Notes under the pieces: generated by a model
The model's database searches: none
What the model was told of the DNA's origin: nothing
The model's input: the letters and a program-made list of their open reading frames with translations, nothing else
Assembly: GCA_002841885.1 (NCBI GenBank)
Contig: PHBE01000009.1
Location: forward strand, 186,001 to 250,000
DNA length: 64,000 nucleotides
Source of the DNA: Deltaproteobacteria bacterium HGW-Deltaproteobacteria-18
Lineage (GTDB): Bacteria > Desulfobacterota > Desulfovibrionia > Desulfovibrionales > Desulfomicrobiaceae
Direction of reading: 5' to 3'
Shown: in pieces, positions 9,384 to 17,665 of the stretch
Numbering within the stretch: the first letter of the stretch is position 1
Layout: each line of letters begins with the position of its first letter
Position numbers and translations under genes: made by a program

Positions 9384-9799
9384 CGCAACCCAATTCCCAA
9401 AGCTCCGATCCCGGACAAAGTGCGGCCATGCAGAACATTCTTGTCATCGACGACGACAAGCTCATGTGTCTGGCCCTGGCCAAGATCCTGATTTCCGCCG
9501 GCTACAATGTAGTTCAGGCGGCAGACGGCGAGGAAGGGCTCAAATTGTACCGGTCTCAGGATTTCGATCTGGTCATCACCGACCTTATCATGCCGGACAA
9601 GGAAGGAATCCAGATCATCCGCGAACTGCGCAAGGAAAACAGCCGGATTCGCATTATCGCCATGTCCGCGGGGGGCAGGGGCGGTGCCACGGACTATTTG
9701 AAGTGGGCGCGTCTGATGGGTGCCAAACAGTGCCTGAGCAAACCCATCAAGCGTGAAGACCTGCTCGATGCCGTGCAGGCGGTGCTGGCCTTGCCCTGA
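9380..9799 (+). CDS. Single-domain CheY-like response regulator
   Basis: About 139 residues, almost entirely a receiver domain: acidic pair in ILVIDDDKL, phospho-acceptor Asp at about residue 68 (VITDLIMPD), the switch Ser in IAMSAGG and the Lys in CLSKPIK. No output domain. I chose the ATG at 9380, which overlaps the previous stop as ATGA and has a GGAGA about 9 bases upstream; an in-frame ATG at 9371 would add three residues. It sits between the PstS-OmpA fusion and the hybrid kinase and so is a plausible phosphoryl partner of that kinase's HPt domains (inference). Confidence 0.9.
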   Translation: MTQPNSQSSDPGQSAAMQNILVIDDDKLMCLALAKILISAGYNVVQAADGEEGLKLYRSQDFDLVITDLIMPDKEGIQIIRELRKENSRIRIIAMSAGGRGGATDYLKWARLMGAKQCLSKPIKREDLLDAVQAVLALP

Positions 9800-9869
9800 C
9801 GCCCACCCGGGAGACGAAATCTCATGAAACCTTTGCCCATGCCGTCGGCGGCTACAGCACGAGTAGGAT

Positions 9870-12800
9870 ATGGAAAGAAAAAAATCATTTTTTAATCTGC
9901 TCCAGTTCAAGATACATATCGGGATTCAGTTCATTCTGGCGATATGCTTTTTTGCATTGGGGTATTTCATCTACGTCACGCAGCTTGATTTTCTCATCAA
10001 GGACATCCGCAGGCAGGGCATGGAGCAGGCGGAGATGGTCGCCCAGGCCAGCGTGCCCGCCATCCAGCGGGAGAGCATCTACCTGTTGGAGGAGCTGGCG
10101 ATCAAGGCCGAGTATTCCCCTCTTGTGGCGTACTGCCAGATCCTCGATCCTGTCGGAAAATCCTTCCTGAAAGGCGAGGTCAGGGTCGGGCTGACCAGAG
10201 ACGACCTCATGAGCGCCTACAGCGCAAGGGACGTGAGCGTGGTTACCCACGACATCCTTGCTGGAGGAAAAAGCATCGGCCAGGTCAAGCTGGGGATGTT
10301 TGTCGACAAGGCTCGTCAGGAGGTGCAGGCAACCACCATTCGCCTCGTGGCCGCTTTTGCAGTGGTGCTCGGCCTGATCGCGCTCTTTCTGTACGTGTTC
10401 CTGAATCGCCTGCTCATTCTTCCGGTCGTCAATCTCTCTGTGCTTACCCAGAGCCTGTCGCGAGGCGAATTCGTGACCACGAATCTGGATCAGCGCCGTG
10501 ACGAACTCGGGGTTCTGGCCCACGGATTCAACATCATGAGCCGCAGCCTCAAGGAGCTGTACAAAAGCCTCGAAGAGAAGGTCGATGCGCGCACGGAAGA
10601 TCTGAACAACGCCTATCATGAACTGCAAGCCATTTTCGACAATTCGTTGGTCGGCATCTCGGTTTTGAGTTCCGACCACAAAGTCATCCGGGCAAATCGC
10701 AGATTCGCGACCATTTTCGGCTATTCGGCGGCGGAGATGCCCCTTGTCAGCCCCGAAAAATTCCATGTCTCCGGCCGGAACTTCGATGACTTCAGCGAGA
10801 AGTTTTTCAATCGTCTGGCCGAGCGGGAAATCACCCAACTCGAATACCAGTTCCGCAGAAAGGACGGAAGCGTCTTCTGGAGTCAGGTCTCCGCCAAGGC
10901 CATCGACCCGCAGGACCTGACTCGGGGCATCATTTTCGTCATCGAGGACATCTCCGACCGCAAGAAGGCCAGCGAACTTTTGCGGCAGCACGCCGAGGAC
11001 CTGCGCGTGGCCAAGGACCAGGCCGACAAGGCCACCCGTTCCAAGAGCGAATTTTTGGCCCGGATGAGCCATGAAATCCGCACGCCCATGAACGCGATCC
11101 TGGGCATGGCCGAGATGCTGCAGGAGACGAGCCTGAACGAGGATCAGCAGGAATACGTCAAGACCTTCAGTTCGGCCGGCGAGCTTCTGCTGGGCATCAT
11201 CAACGACATCCTCGATTTTTCCAAGATAGAGGTCGGCCAGATCAAGCTCGAATCCATCCCGTTCAATCTGCGGGAGCTTGTGGACGACGTGAACAAGCTC
11301 TTTGTGTATCGGGCGGAGGAGAAGTCGCTGAAGCTTGAAAAGAAGGTTTCCGAAGGGCTGGCTCAACGCTACATCGGCGATCCGACCCGCATCCGGCAGA
11401 TTGTCATCAATCTTGTCGGTAACGCTTTAAAATTCACCAGCACCGGTGGCGTGACCATGTCCGTGACCGAATCCGTCATGGACGACGGGGCTCCGTGTTG
11501 CCTCTTCGCGGTCAAGGATACGGGCATAGGGATCCCGAAATCGAAGCTGAACGCTGTTTTCGAGAGCTTCGCGCAAGCCGACTCTTCCACGACGCGGGAA
11601 TTCGGAGGCACTGGCCTTGGGCTGGCCATCTCCAAGAAACTCGTGGAACTCATGGGCGGACGGATCTGGGTCGAGAGCGAATCCGGTCAGGGAACGACCT
11701 TCTTCTTCAAATTGCCACTTGCCCCCGATCAGGAGGTCCGGCTGCCGGAATTCCGTCTCAAGATCCCGGCGGATACCCATCTGCTCATCATCGAGAACCA
11801 GCCGGAAGGCCGGGGGAGCATTTCCTCCTTGGTGCGCACCTGGGGGCTTGTGCCCGTTTCCTGCCCGTCCGCGGCCAAGGCCATCGATGCCCTGAACGCG
11901 CACAAGAAGGATTTTGCCTTCCAGGCCATCCTGATCGATTCCATGGTCGACAACGTGCCGGGAATCGAGATCGTGCACCTGCTCATCGGACAGGGAATCC
12001 CCATGGCCAACCTTGTCCTGGCTGTGCAGACCGCCGAGGATCTCGCGCGGCTGCCCAAGGCGACGGACATGGGCCCCTTGTCGTATATCCTCAAGAGCGA
12101 GCGGGGCGTCGTCCTGCACGACAAGATCTACGAAGTGGTGTCCGAGTCCCAGCGCAGGCGCATGACGGATCTCCACGACAAGGGCTGGAAGGTGCTTCTG
12201 GTCGACGATGTCGAGGCGAACAGACGGGTGGTTGAGCTTTTTCTCAAAAGCAGCAACGTCTTCATAACTCATGCCGAGAACGGCAAGATCGCGGTCGAGA
12301 AGTTCACCGAAGAGCCTTTCGACCTCGTGCTCATGGACATGGAGATGCCGGTCATGGACGGACTGGAGGCCACGCGCCGCATCCGCGCCTGGGAGCAGGA
12401 GAAGCGGGAATACAAGACGCCCATCATCGCCCTGACGGCCCACGCCTTCCAGGAGCACCGTCAGAAGACCATGGACGCGGGATGTACGGAGTTTCTGGCC
12501 AAGCCCATCAAGAAGCAGGCGCTCATCAACATCATCGACCTCTTCGCCGGACAGCGTGAATCCTTGGTCGCGCAACCCGAACCCCTGCTGGTGACGGAGA
12601 TAACGCCCATTTACGACGAGCAGGATTCCCCGGTTCAGATCGATCCCGAGCTGCAGGATCTGCGCCCGCTTTTCCTGCGCACGGTACGTGATTTTCAGGC
12701 GCAGCTCGCCGACGCCATCACGACCCAGGACTTCGGGACCATGCAGCGCTGCGGCCACAGCCTGAAGGGACTGGGCAGCACTTACGCCGTGGACGAGATC

Positions 12801-13649
12801 AGCCAGTCCGGCAAGATCATCGAAAGCGCGGCCAGGAGCAGGCAGGCGGCCGTGGTCGTCGAGGCGGTCAATCACCTTGCCGTGTTCATGAACACGGGCA
12901 CGACGCCGAAGGTCCAGCCCGGCGAGGGTTCCGGGGAGATGGGCGGGGATGATTTGCCTGCGCCGTTGGATGGACGCTATGTGGCCCACGTCGCGCCGGA
13001 AATGTCCGAGCTCATCCCGTTTCTCATGGACGCCATGCAGAAGGATCTGGAGCTCATGGGCAAGGCCCTGGCCCAGAAGGACTTTCCGACCATGCGTCGC
13101 TTCGGGCATAGTCACAAGGGCTTCGGCAGCACCTACGGTTTCGAGTACATCAGCATCGTCGGCCGGAAAATCCAGTCTGCCGCCGAAGCGCGGGATGCCG
13201 AGCAGCTTGCGGATCTTTTGCTGGCGCTGGGCAATTACCTTGAGCGGGTGGATATCGTCTACGAGATAAAGACCGACCTGATCGAAGATGAAATCGAGGA
13301 GCCGGTGCCGGGCACCGAGGTGCCCGAGGAGATCGCCGAGGACGTGCAGGATTACACTGTCGAGGTTGATGCGGAACTCTATGAGCTCGTGCCCCTGTTC
13401 ATGGATACCATGCATTCCAATGTTGCCGAGATGCAGGAGGCATTGCCCGAGAAGAACTTTGATGTCATTTGTCGTCACGGGCACAGCCAAAAAGGGCTTG
13501 GAAGCACCTATGGCTTTGATTATCTGAGCCATATCGGATACAAAATCGAGACAGCCGGGATGCAGAAGAATACGGAAGAAATTCAGAAGCTGCTTAAAGT
13601 GATGACCAAGTATCTTGAAAATGTACAGATCGTGGAGCGCAAAGGATGA
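9870..13649 (+). CDS. Hybrid sensor histidine kinase with HAMP, PAS, two receivers and three HPt domains
   Basis: 1259 residues. Order: TM1 (about 14-38), periplasmic sensor (about 40-150), TM2 (about 155-180), HAMP (about 181-235), PAS/PAC (about 250-370), HisKA with H401 in MSHEIRTPMNAI, HATPase with GTGLGLAISKKL, a degenerate receiver (about 640-760), a canonical receiver with DD in VLLVDDVEAN and D823 in LVLMDMEMPVMDG, and three HPt domains. Their phospho-His residues lie at about H963 (GHSLKGLGSTY), H1080 (GHSHKGFGSTY) and H1205 (GHSQKGLGSTY), 117 and 125 residues apart. The kinase should autophosphorylate and relay to D823 and then to one or more HPt histidines. The next gene overlaps its stop (ATGA) and encodes a separate receiver, the expected target. 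Confidence 0.95.
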   Translation: MERKKSFFNLLQFKIHIGIQFILAICFFALGYFIYVTQLDFLIKDIRRQGMEQAEMVAQASVPAIQRESIYLLEELAIKAEYSPLVAYCQILDPVGKSFLKGEVRVGLTRDDLMSAYSARDVSVVTHDILAGGKSIGQVKLGMFVDKARQEVQATTIRLVAAFAVVLGLIALFLYVFLNRLLILPVVNLSVLTQSLSRGEFVTTNLDQRRDELGVLAHGFNIMSRSLKELYKSLEEKVDARTEDLNNAYHELQAIFDNSLVGISVLSSDHKVIRANRRFATIFGYSAAEMPLVSPEKFHVSGRNFDDFSEKFFNRLAEREITQLEYQFRRKDGSVFWSQVSAKAIDPQDLTRGIIFVIEDISDRKKASELLRQHAEDLRVAKDQADKATRSKSEFLARMSHEIRTPMNAILGMAEMLQETSLNEDQQEYVKTFSSAGELLLGIINDILDFSKIEVGQIKLESIPFNLRELVDDVNKLFVYRAEEKSLKLEKKVSEGLAQRYIGDPTRIRQIVINLVGNALKFTSTGGVTMSVTESVMDDGAPCCLFAVKDTGIGIPKSKLNAVFESFAQADSSTTREFGGTGLGLAISKKLVELMGGRIWVESESGQGTTFFFKLPLAPDQEVRLPEFRLKIPADTHLLIIENQPEGRGSISSLVRTWGLVPVSCPSAAKAIDALNAHKKDFAFQAILIDSMVDNVPGIEIVHLLIGQGIPMANLVLAVQTAEDLARLPKATDMGPLSYILKSERGVVLHDKIYEVVSESQRRRMTDLHDKGWKVLLVDDVEANRRVVELFLKSSNVFITHAENGKIAVEKFTEEPFDLVLMDMEMPVMDGLEATRRIRAWEQEKREYKTPIIALTAHAFQEHRQKTMDAGCTEFLAKPIKKQALINIIDLFAGQRESLVAQPEPLLVTEITPIYDEQDSPVQIDPELQDLRPLFLRTVRDFQAQLADAITTQDFGTMQRCGHSLKGLGSTYAVDEISQSGKIIESAARSRQAAVVVEAVNHLAVFMNTGTTPKVQPGEGSGEMGGDDLPAPLDGRYVAHVAPEMSELIPFLMDAMQKDLELMGKALAQKDFPTMRRFGHSHKGFGSTYGFEYISIVGRKIQSAAEARDAEQLADLLLALGNYLERVDIVYEIKTDLIEDEIEEPVPGTEVPEEIAEDVQDYTVEVDAELYELVPLFMDTMHSNVAEMQEALPEKNFDVICRHGHSQKGLGSTYGFDYLSHIGYKIETAGMQKNTEEIQKLLKVMTKYLENVQIVERKG

Positions 13650-14164
13650 ACATGTACACTCAGGACGTAGATTCCATTGCGGATCAGTATGTGACCAAAT
13701 TGCCGATATCGGTGCTGTTGATCGATGATGAATTCTTGATCGGCGAGGCCATGCGCATCAAGCTCTCCTCGGAGACGGACATCATCTTCAATTACTGCAA
13801 GGAGCCGGACAAGGCCTTGGAAACCGCCATCGGAGTCCAGCCCACCGTGATAATGCTCGATCTGGTCATGCCGGGGGTGAACGGGCTGACCATGGTCAAG
13901 TTCTTCAAGAGCAGCGAGGATTTTCGCGACGTGCCCCTCATCGTGCTGTCGGCCCGCGAGGAGCCTGAGCTCAAGAAGAAGGCCATCGCTCTTGGGGCCA
14001 ACGACTACATGATCAAGCTGCCGGACAAGACCGATCTGGTTGCCCGTATCCGTTGCCATTCGGAACGGTATATATTCAAGCAGCAGCGCGACGAGCTGAT
14101 AATGAAGATAAGGGCGATGTCGGATCAGAACAATGGCGGCCTCTCCTCCCCGTATCTGGATTGA
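13646..14164 (+). CDS. Response regulator, receiver domain with short coiled-coil tail and no output domain
   Basis: 172 residues. Receiver with DD pair in VLLIDDEFL, phospho-acceptor D72 (VIMLDLVMPG), switch Ser in IVLSARE and a Lys in MIKLPDK. The C-terminal tail (SERYIFKQQRDELIMKIRA) looks like the helical connector between receiver and GGDEF domain in WspR-type cyclases, but the gene ends there, before any GGDEF. The start overlaps the kinase stop by ATGA, so the pair is surely co-translated. Probably the cognate acceptor of the triple-HPt kinase. Output would need a protein partner, for example a diguanylate cyclase encoded elsewhere or the ATPase encoded next. A terminator hairpin follows. 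Confidence 0.9.
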   Translation: MNMYTQDVDSIADQYVTKLPISVLLIDDEFLIGEAMRIKLSSETDIIFNYCKEPDKALETAIGVQPTVIMLDLVMPGVNGLTMVKFFKSSEDFRDVPLIVLSAREEPELKKKAIALGANDYMIKLPDKTDLVARIRCHSERYIFKQQRDELIMKIRAMSDQNNGGLSSPYLD

Positions 14165-14189
14165 TCTCTTGTTCATGAATTGTCGTTTC

Positions 14190-14224
14190 ACGGGACCGGA
14201 GGCCATTTCCCGGTCCCGTTTCTT
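14190..14224 (+). terminator. Rho-independent terminator after the kinase/regulator genes
   Basis: Perfect 10-bp stem ACGGGACCGG (14190-14199) / CCGGTCCCGT (14210-14219), a 10-base loop and a T-rich tail. It closes the signalling transcription unit upstream of the GAF-ATPase gene. Confidence 0.85.
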
Positions 14225-14262
14225 GTTCACACCGCACGGATAGGCCGCGAAGGCGAGGTAGT

Positions 14263-16575
14263 ATGCTCAAGTCCAAGCTGATCGACATCAAGAAGATTTT
14301 TCAGGCGGCCCAGGCCTTTGAGATGGCTTGGAACAAGTGTCTGCCCGATCTGAAGGCCCTTTTTCAGGTCGAGCAGATACGTTTGTACAAGTGCGATGCG
14401 CAGCACGCGGAATTGTTCGCGCTGGTTTTGAAGGACGGCAGGCCCCGCGAGGTAAGGCTGCCCATCAACACGTCGAGTCTTGCCGGGTATACGGCCCAGT
14501 CGCAGTTGCCTTTTATCCTCAAGAGCATTGAATCCGGGGAACTTGAGGCCATCCATCCGAGCCTGCGTTTTGATCGTCAATACGACCAGTTGGTTGGATT
14601 CGATACGCGCAATGTGATCTCAATGCCCATCCAGCACGAGAATGAGCTGTTGGGAGTGTTGCAGCTTCTGAACAAGCAGGAAGGCGATTTCTCACGCGAG
14701 GATGAGGCGTTTTGTCGCCTGATCGTGAGCATCATGGGACAGAAGATGTTCGAGGAGCGCAGTCTGCCCAAGGGCCCGTACGAGAATCTTGTTTTGAAGG
14801 GCGTTCTTGTCCGCGAGCAGCTTGATGACGCCATTTCGCGCTCGGCCAGAAAGGGAATTTCCACCTCCCGCCTGCTGCAGCTGGATTATGGCGTGAACGC
14901 GGATGACATCGGAGCATCTCTGGAAATCTATTATCAGACGCCTTTTGTGCGCTACCAGGATAATCCCGTCTCCGAGCAGATGCTCAAAGGCATAAACCGC
15001 CAGTACCTGCTCAACAATCTGTGGGTGCCCATTCAGGCCAGGGGCGAGCGAGTCGTGATCCTCATCCACAATCCGCACGATTCCGAACAGATAGAGGAAA
15101 TTAAACGGATCCTGACCGCGAAGGAATATGAATTCAGGGTGGGGCTGCCCGAGGAGATTCTGGCCTTTCTTGGCGATCGCAGCCAGTTGCTCAAGTCCGG
15201 CGCCAGTTCCAAAGGCATGGCGGATGCCTATGAAGCCATGCACGAGGAAGAGTACGAGAATGAGTTCGACGAATATGACGATGATGACGACCTCTCCGAA
15301 GCCTTGGCCGATCTGGAAGGAGTATCCGAGGAGGGCCTTGAACTCACGCAGGTCGAAGAGGAGGATATTTCCCAGGAGAGCCGCCAGCTCGCCGTCCGAT
15401 TCGTGAACAAGATCATCATGCACGCGCACAAGACCGGAGCTTCGGACATTCACATCGAACCTTCACGGACGGGACGTCCGGGGGTGGTGCGGATGCGCAT
15501 CGACGGCACCTGCGTGCGGGTGCTGACCGTGCCCGAGAGCATCATCAAGCCCGTGGTTTCACGCATCAAGATTCTCTCGAACCTCAATATTTCCGAACGA
15601 CGGCTGCCGCAGGACGGCAAGGCCAGGGTCCGTTTCAAGGGCCGCGAGCTTGAGCTTCGTGTCGCAACGCTCCCCACCGTGCACGGCGAGAGCGCCGTCC
15701 TGCGCATGCTCACCTCCGGCAAGGCCCTGCCCTTCGACAAGCTGAACCTGAGCGATGCCAACAAGATCCAGATCGAGCGCCTCATGTCCAAGCCACATGG
15801 CATTTTCCTGGTCGTCGGACCGACAGGCTCCGGAAAAACGACCACCCTGCACTCCATCCTGGCGCGCATCAACACTCCGGACAAGAAGATATGGACCGTC
15901 GAAGACCCGGTTGAAATTACGCAGCCAGGGCTCCAGCAGGTCCAGGTCGAGAGCGCCATCGGCCTTGATTTTCCTCGCATCATGCGCTCTTTTCTGCGTG
16001 CGGATCCGGACGTGATCCTTGTTGGCGAGATGCGTGATTTCCAGACCGCGCAGATCGGTGTGGAGGCTTCGTTGACGGGTCACATGGTTTTTTCGACCCT
16101 GCACACCAACTCCGCTGCGGAAACTGTGACCCGCCTTCTGGACATGGGCATAGAATCTCTTAACTTCTCAGAAGCGTTGCATGGAATTCTGGCCCAGCGT
16201 CTGGTCAAGACCCTGTGCGCGCAATGCCGCGAGTCATATGCGCCTTCCGATGAGGAGTGGGAGTACCTGCTCAATCAGTATGGCGAAGAGTTTTTCCCCG
16301 AGCTTGGCATAGAGCGCTCCAAGGTCAATATATACAGGGCAAAAGGCTGCGGACGTTGCGGTCAGACCGGATACAGGGGACGAACCGGAATTCACGAACT
16401 GCTCGTGGCGACTCCTGAAATCCGCAAGGCCATCGCCCGCAAGCAATCATCCGAAGAGGTCGCTCTGATGGGTATCAAGCACGGCATGCGGACCCTCTAT
16501 CAGGACGGGATCGCAAAGATATTCAAAGGGGATATAGATATCCTGCAACTGCAGAAAGTTACGAGTTCCGAATGA
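14263..16575 (+). CDS. GspE/PilB-type secretion ATPase with N-terminal GAF domain
   Basis: 770 residues. The N-terminal part (about 15-165) reads as a GAF domain (IRLYKCDAQHAELF, NVISMPIQHENELLGVLQLL). A MshEN/T2SSE N-terminal-like domain follows at about 170-275. An acidic linker at about 325-370 contains runs of D and E. The ATPase domain (about 375-770) has the Walker A GPTGSGKTTT at G519, the Asp box VEDPVE, Walker B ILVGEMRD, the His box TGHMVFSTLHTN and a tetracysteine zinc site (C652, C655, C696, C699). Family members power type II secretion or type IV pilus assembly. No other secretion or pilus gene is in the window, so this ATPase is an orphan or works in trans; the GAF suggests ligand control. 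Its stop overlaps the next start. Confidence 0.9.
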   Translation: MLKSKLIDIKKIFQAAQAFEMAWNKCLPDLKALFQVEQIRLYKCDAQHAELFALVLKDGRPREVRLPINTSSLAGYTAQSQLPFILKSIESGELEAIHPSLRFDRQYDQLVGFDTRNVISMPIQHENELLGVLQLLNKQEGDFSREDEAFCRLIVSIMGQKMFEERSLPKGPYENLVLKGVLVREQLDDAISRSARKGISTSRLLQLDYGVNADDIGASLEIYYQTPFVRYQDNPVSEQMLKGINRQYLLNNLWVPIQARGERVVILIHNPHDSEQIEEIKRILTAKEYEFRVGLPEEILAFLGDRSQLLKSGASSKGMADAYEAMHEEEYENEFDEYDDDDDLSEALADLEGVSEEGLELTQVEEEDISQESRQLAVRFVNKIIMHAHKTGASDIHIEPSRTGRPGVVRMRIDGTCVRVLTVPESIIKPVVSRIKILSNLNISERRLPQDGKARVRFKGRELELRVATLPTVHGESAVLRMLTSGKALPFDKLNLSDANKIQIERLMSKPHGIFLVVGPTGSGKTTTLHSILARINTPDKKIWTVEDPVEITQPGLQQVQVESAIGLDFPRIMRSFLRADPDVILVGEMRDFQTAQIGVEASLTGHMVFSTLHTNSAAETVTRLLDMGIESLNFSEALHGILAQRLVKTLCAQCRESYAPSDEEWEYLLNQYGEEFFPELGIERSKVNIYRAKGCGRCGQTGYRGRTGIHELLVATPEIRKAIARKQSSEEVALMGIKHGMRTLYQDGIAKIFKGDIDILQLQKVTSSE

Positions 16576-17045
16576 GCGAAATGGAAAACAACACTGATAA
16601 AAAGGAAGCTCCCGAGCTTGCCAAGAGTGTCGAGACCCCCGGCGTTCCGGACGCTGCCGAAGGCGACGGGGCGTTGAGGACCCTAAACGCGGACGAGGCT
16701 GTGGTCATACCCGCCAATATGAAATTGCGGTTGGAGAAATGTCCCAAATGTCAGTATGAAAGGCAGGACGGTGACGAAGCCTTCGCGACTCCCTTCGAAT
16801 GTCCCAAGTGCGGCGTTGTCTACGCTCTGGCCATGGAGGAAGTGAGGAAGCTGGGGCGTGGGCAAGATCTGCAGGCCGAAGCCGAGGCGGAGGAGATGCG
16901 CCGCCTTGCCCAGGCCCAGAACGAAAATATCCGGAGTTCGCAAATCGGTAGCGCCATGTTTGTTGGCGAAGAAAAGAGCAACATCTGGATCGCGGTGGTG
17001 ATTCTTGCAATTTTGGTTGTGGTGGGGGCATTGTTCTTCATTTGA
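16572..17045 (+). CDS. Tail-anchored zinc-ribbon protein of unknown function
   Basis: 157 residues. Acidic N-terminal tail, two CPKC motifs (about residues 57-60 and 76-79) forming a probable zinc ribbon, a charged helical stretch rich in E/A/R/Q (about 90-125), and one hydrophobic helix at the extreme C-terminus (IAVVILAILVVVGALFFI). It would sit in the inner membrane with the zinc ribbon in the cytoplasm. The ATGA overlap with the GAF-ATPase gene implies co-translation, so a membrane adaptor or docking partner for that ATPase is a reasonable but untested idea. I do not recognise a named family. Confidence 0.75.
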   Translation: MSEMENNTDKKEAPELAKSVETPGVPDAAEGDGALRTLNADEAVVIPANMKLRLEKCPKCQYERQDGDEAFATPFECPKCGVVYALAMEEVRKLGRGQDLQAEAEAEEMRRLAQAQNENIRSSQIGSAMFVGEEKSNIWIAVVILAILVVVGALFFI

Positions 17046-17115
17046 ACGCCGCGCGCGGGCTCCCTTGGGCGGTTTGGTGGTTTAAAGCTTCAAACGATGA
17101 GAACCCTGGTGAATT

Positions 17116-17574
17116 ATGGCAAAGCTTTTTCCCTGGAATTCCTGGCTTGAGATGGAAGATTTGAAAGAGGAGATGCAGCGTCTGGTCGAGAATTCGGCCT
17201 GCTCGTCTCCATTTGCCGAGAGTGGGCGCAGGATGGCCAGATTCAGGCCCGTGGCCGATGTGATCGAGGTCGAGGATGCGTTTTTCGTTCTGGTCGAGTT
17301 GCCGGGGCTTGAGCGCGAAGATGTACGGCTTGAGGTTCACGGCAATGAATTGGCCGTCTTCGGAGAGCGCCAGCCGCCCCGGAACGTCGAGGGCGCTGCC
17401 TTTCAGGTCATGGAACGGTCGTATGGCTGTTTCTCTCGCCGTTTCGAGCTGCCGGAGGATATCGACGACCAGTCCGTGGCCGCCAGCATGAAGTCGGGCC
17501 TTCTGCAGGTACGGGTGCCCAAGCTCACCCGGCGTCCGGTGAACAGGACCATCCCCATTTCCCTGGATGAATGA
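17116..17574 (+). CDS. Small heat-shock protein, Hsp20/alpha-crystallin family
   Basis: 152 residues. The alpha-crystallin domain spans about 35-145: the strand motif VADVIEVEDAFFVLVELPGL, the RRFELPEDID element and a C-terminal IPI motif (TIPISLDE) used for oligomer docking. ATP-independent holdase that binds unfolding cytosolic proteins. Followed by an HtrA-type protease, a sensible stress pairing, though a 90-base gap separates the genes. I could not identify a convincing heat-shock promoter. Confidence 0.95.
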   Translation: MAKLFPWNSWLEMEDLKEEMQRLVENSACSSPFAESGRRMARFRPVADVIEVEDAFFVLVELPGLEREDVRLEVHGNELAVFGERQPPRNVEGAAFQVMERSYGCFSRRFELPEDIDDQSVAASMKSGLLQVRVPKLTRRPVNRTIPISLDE

Positions 17575-17665
17575 TTTTGACTGACACGTGGCTCAAAATT
17601 TGGGAGCGGCCTTTTCATGACCAGCCGCACGCATTTTCCGATATGATTTTCAAGGAGATTTTGCC

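Noticed and set aside
11427-13532. 701-codon open frame on the minus strand
   Set aside because: Mirror of the hybrid kinase's receiver and HPt regions; His/Leu/Gly-rich composition is typical of antisense translation of high-GC genes.
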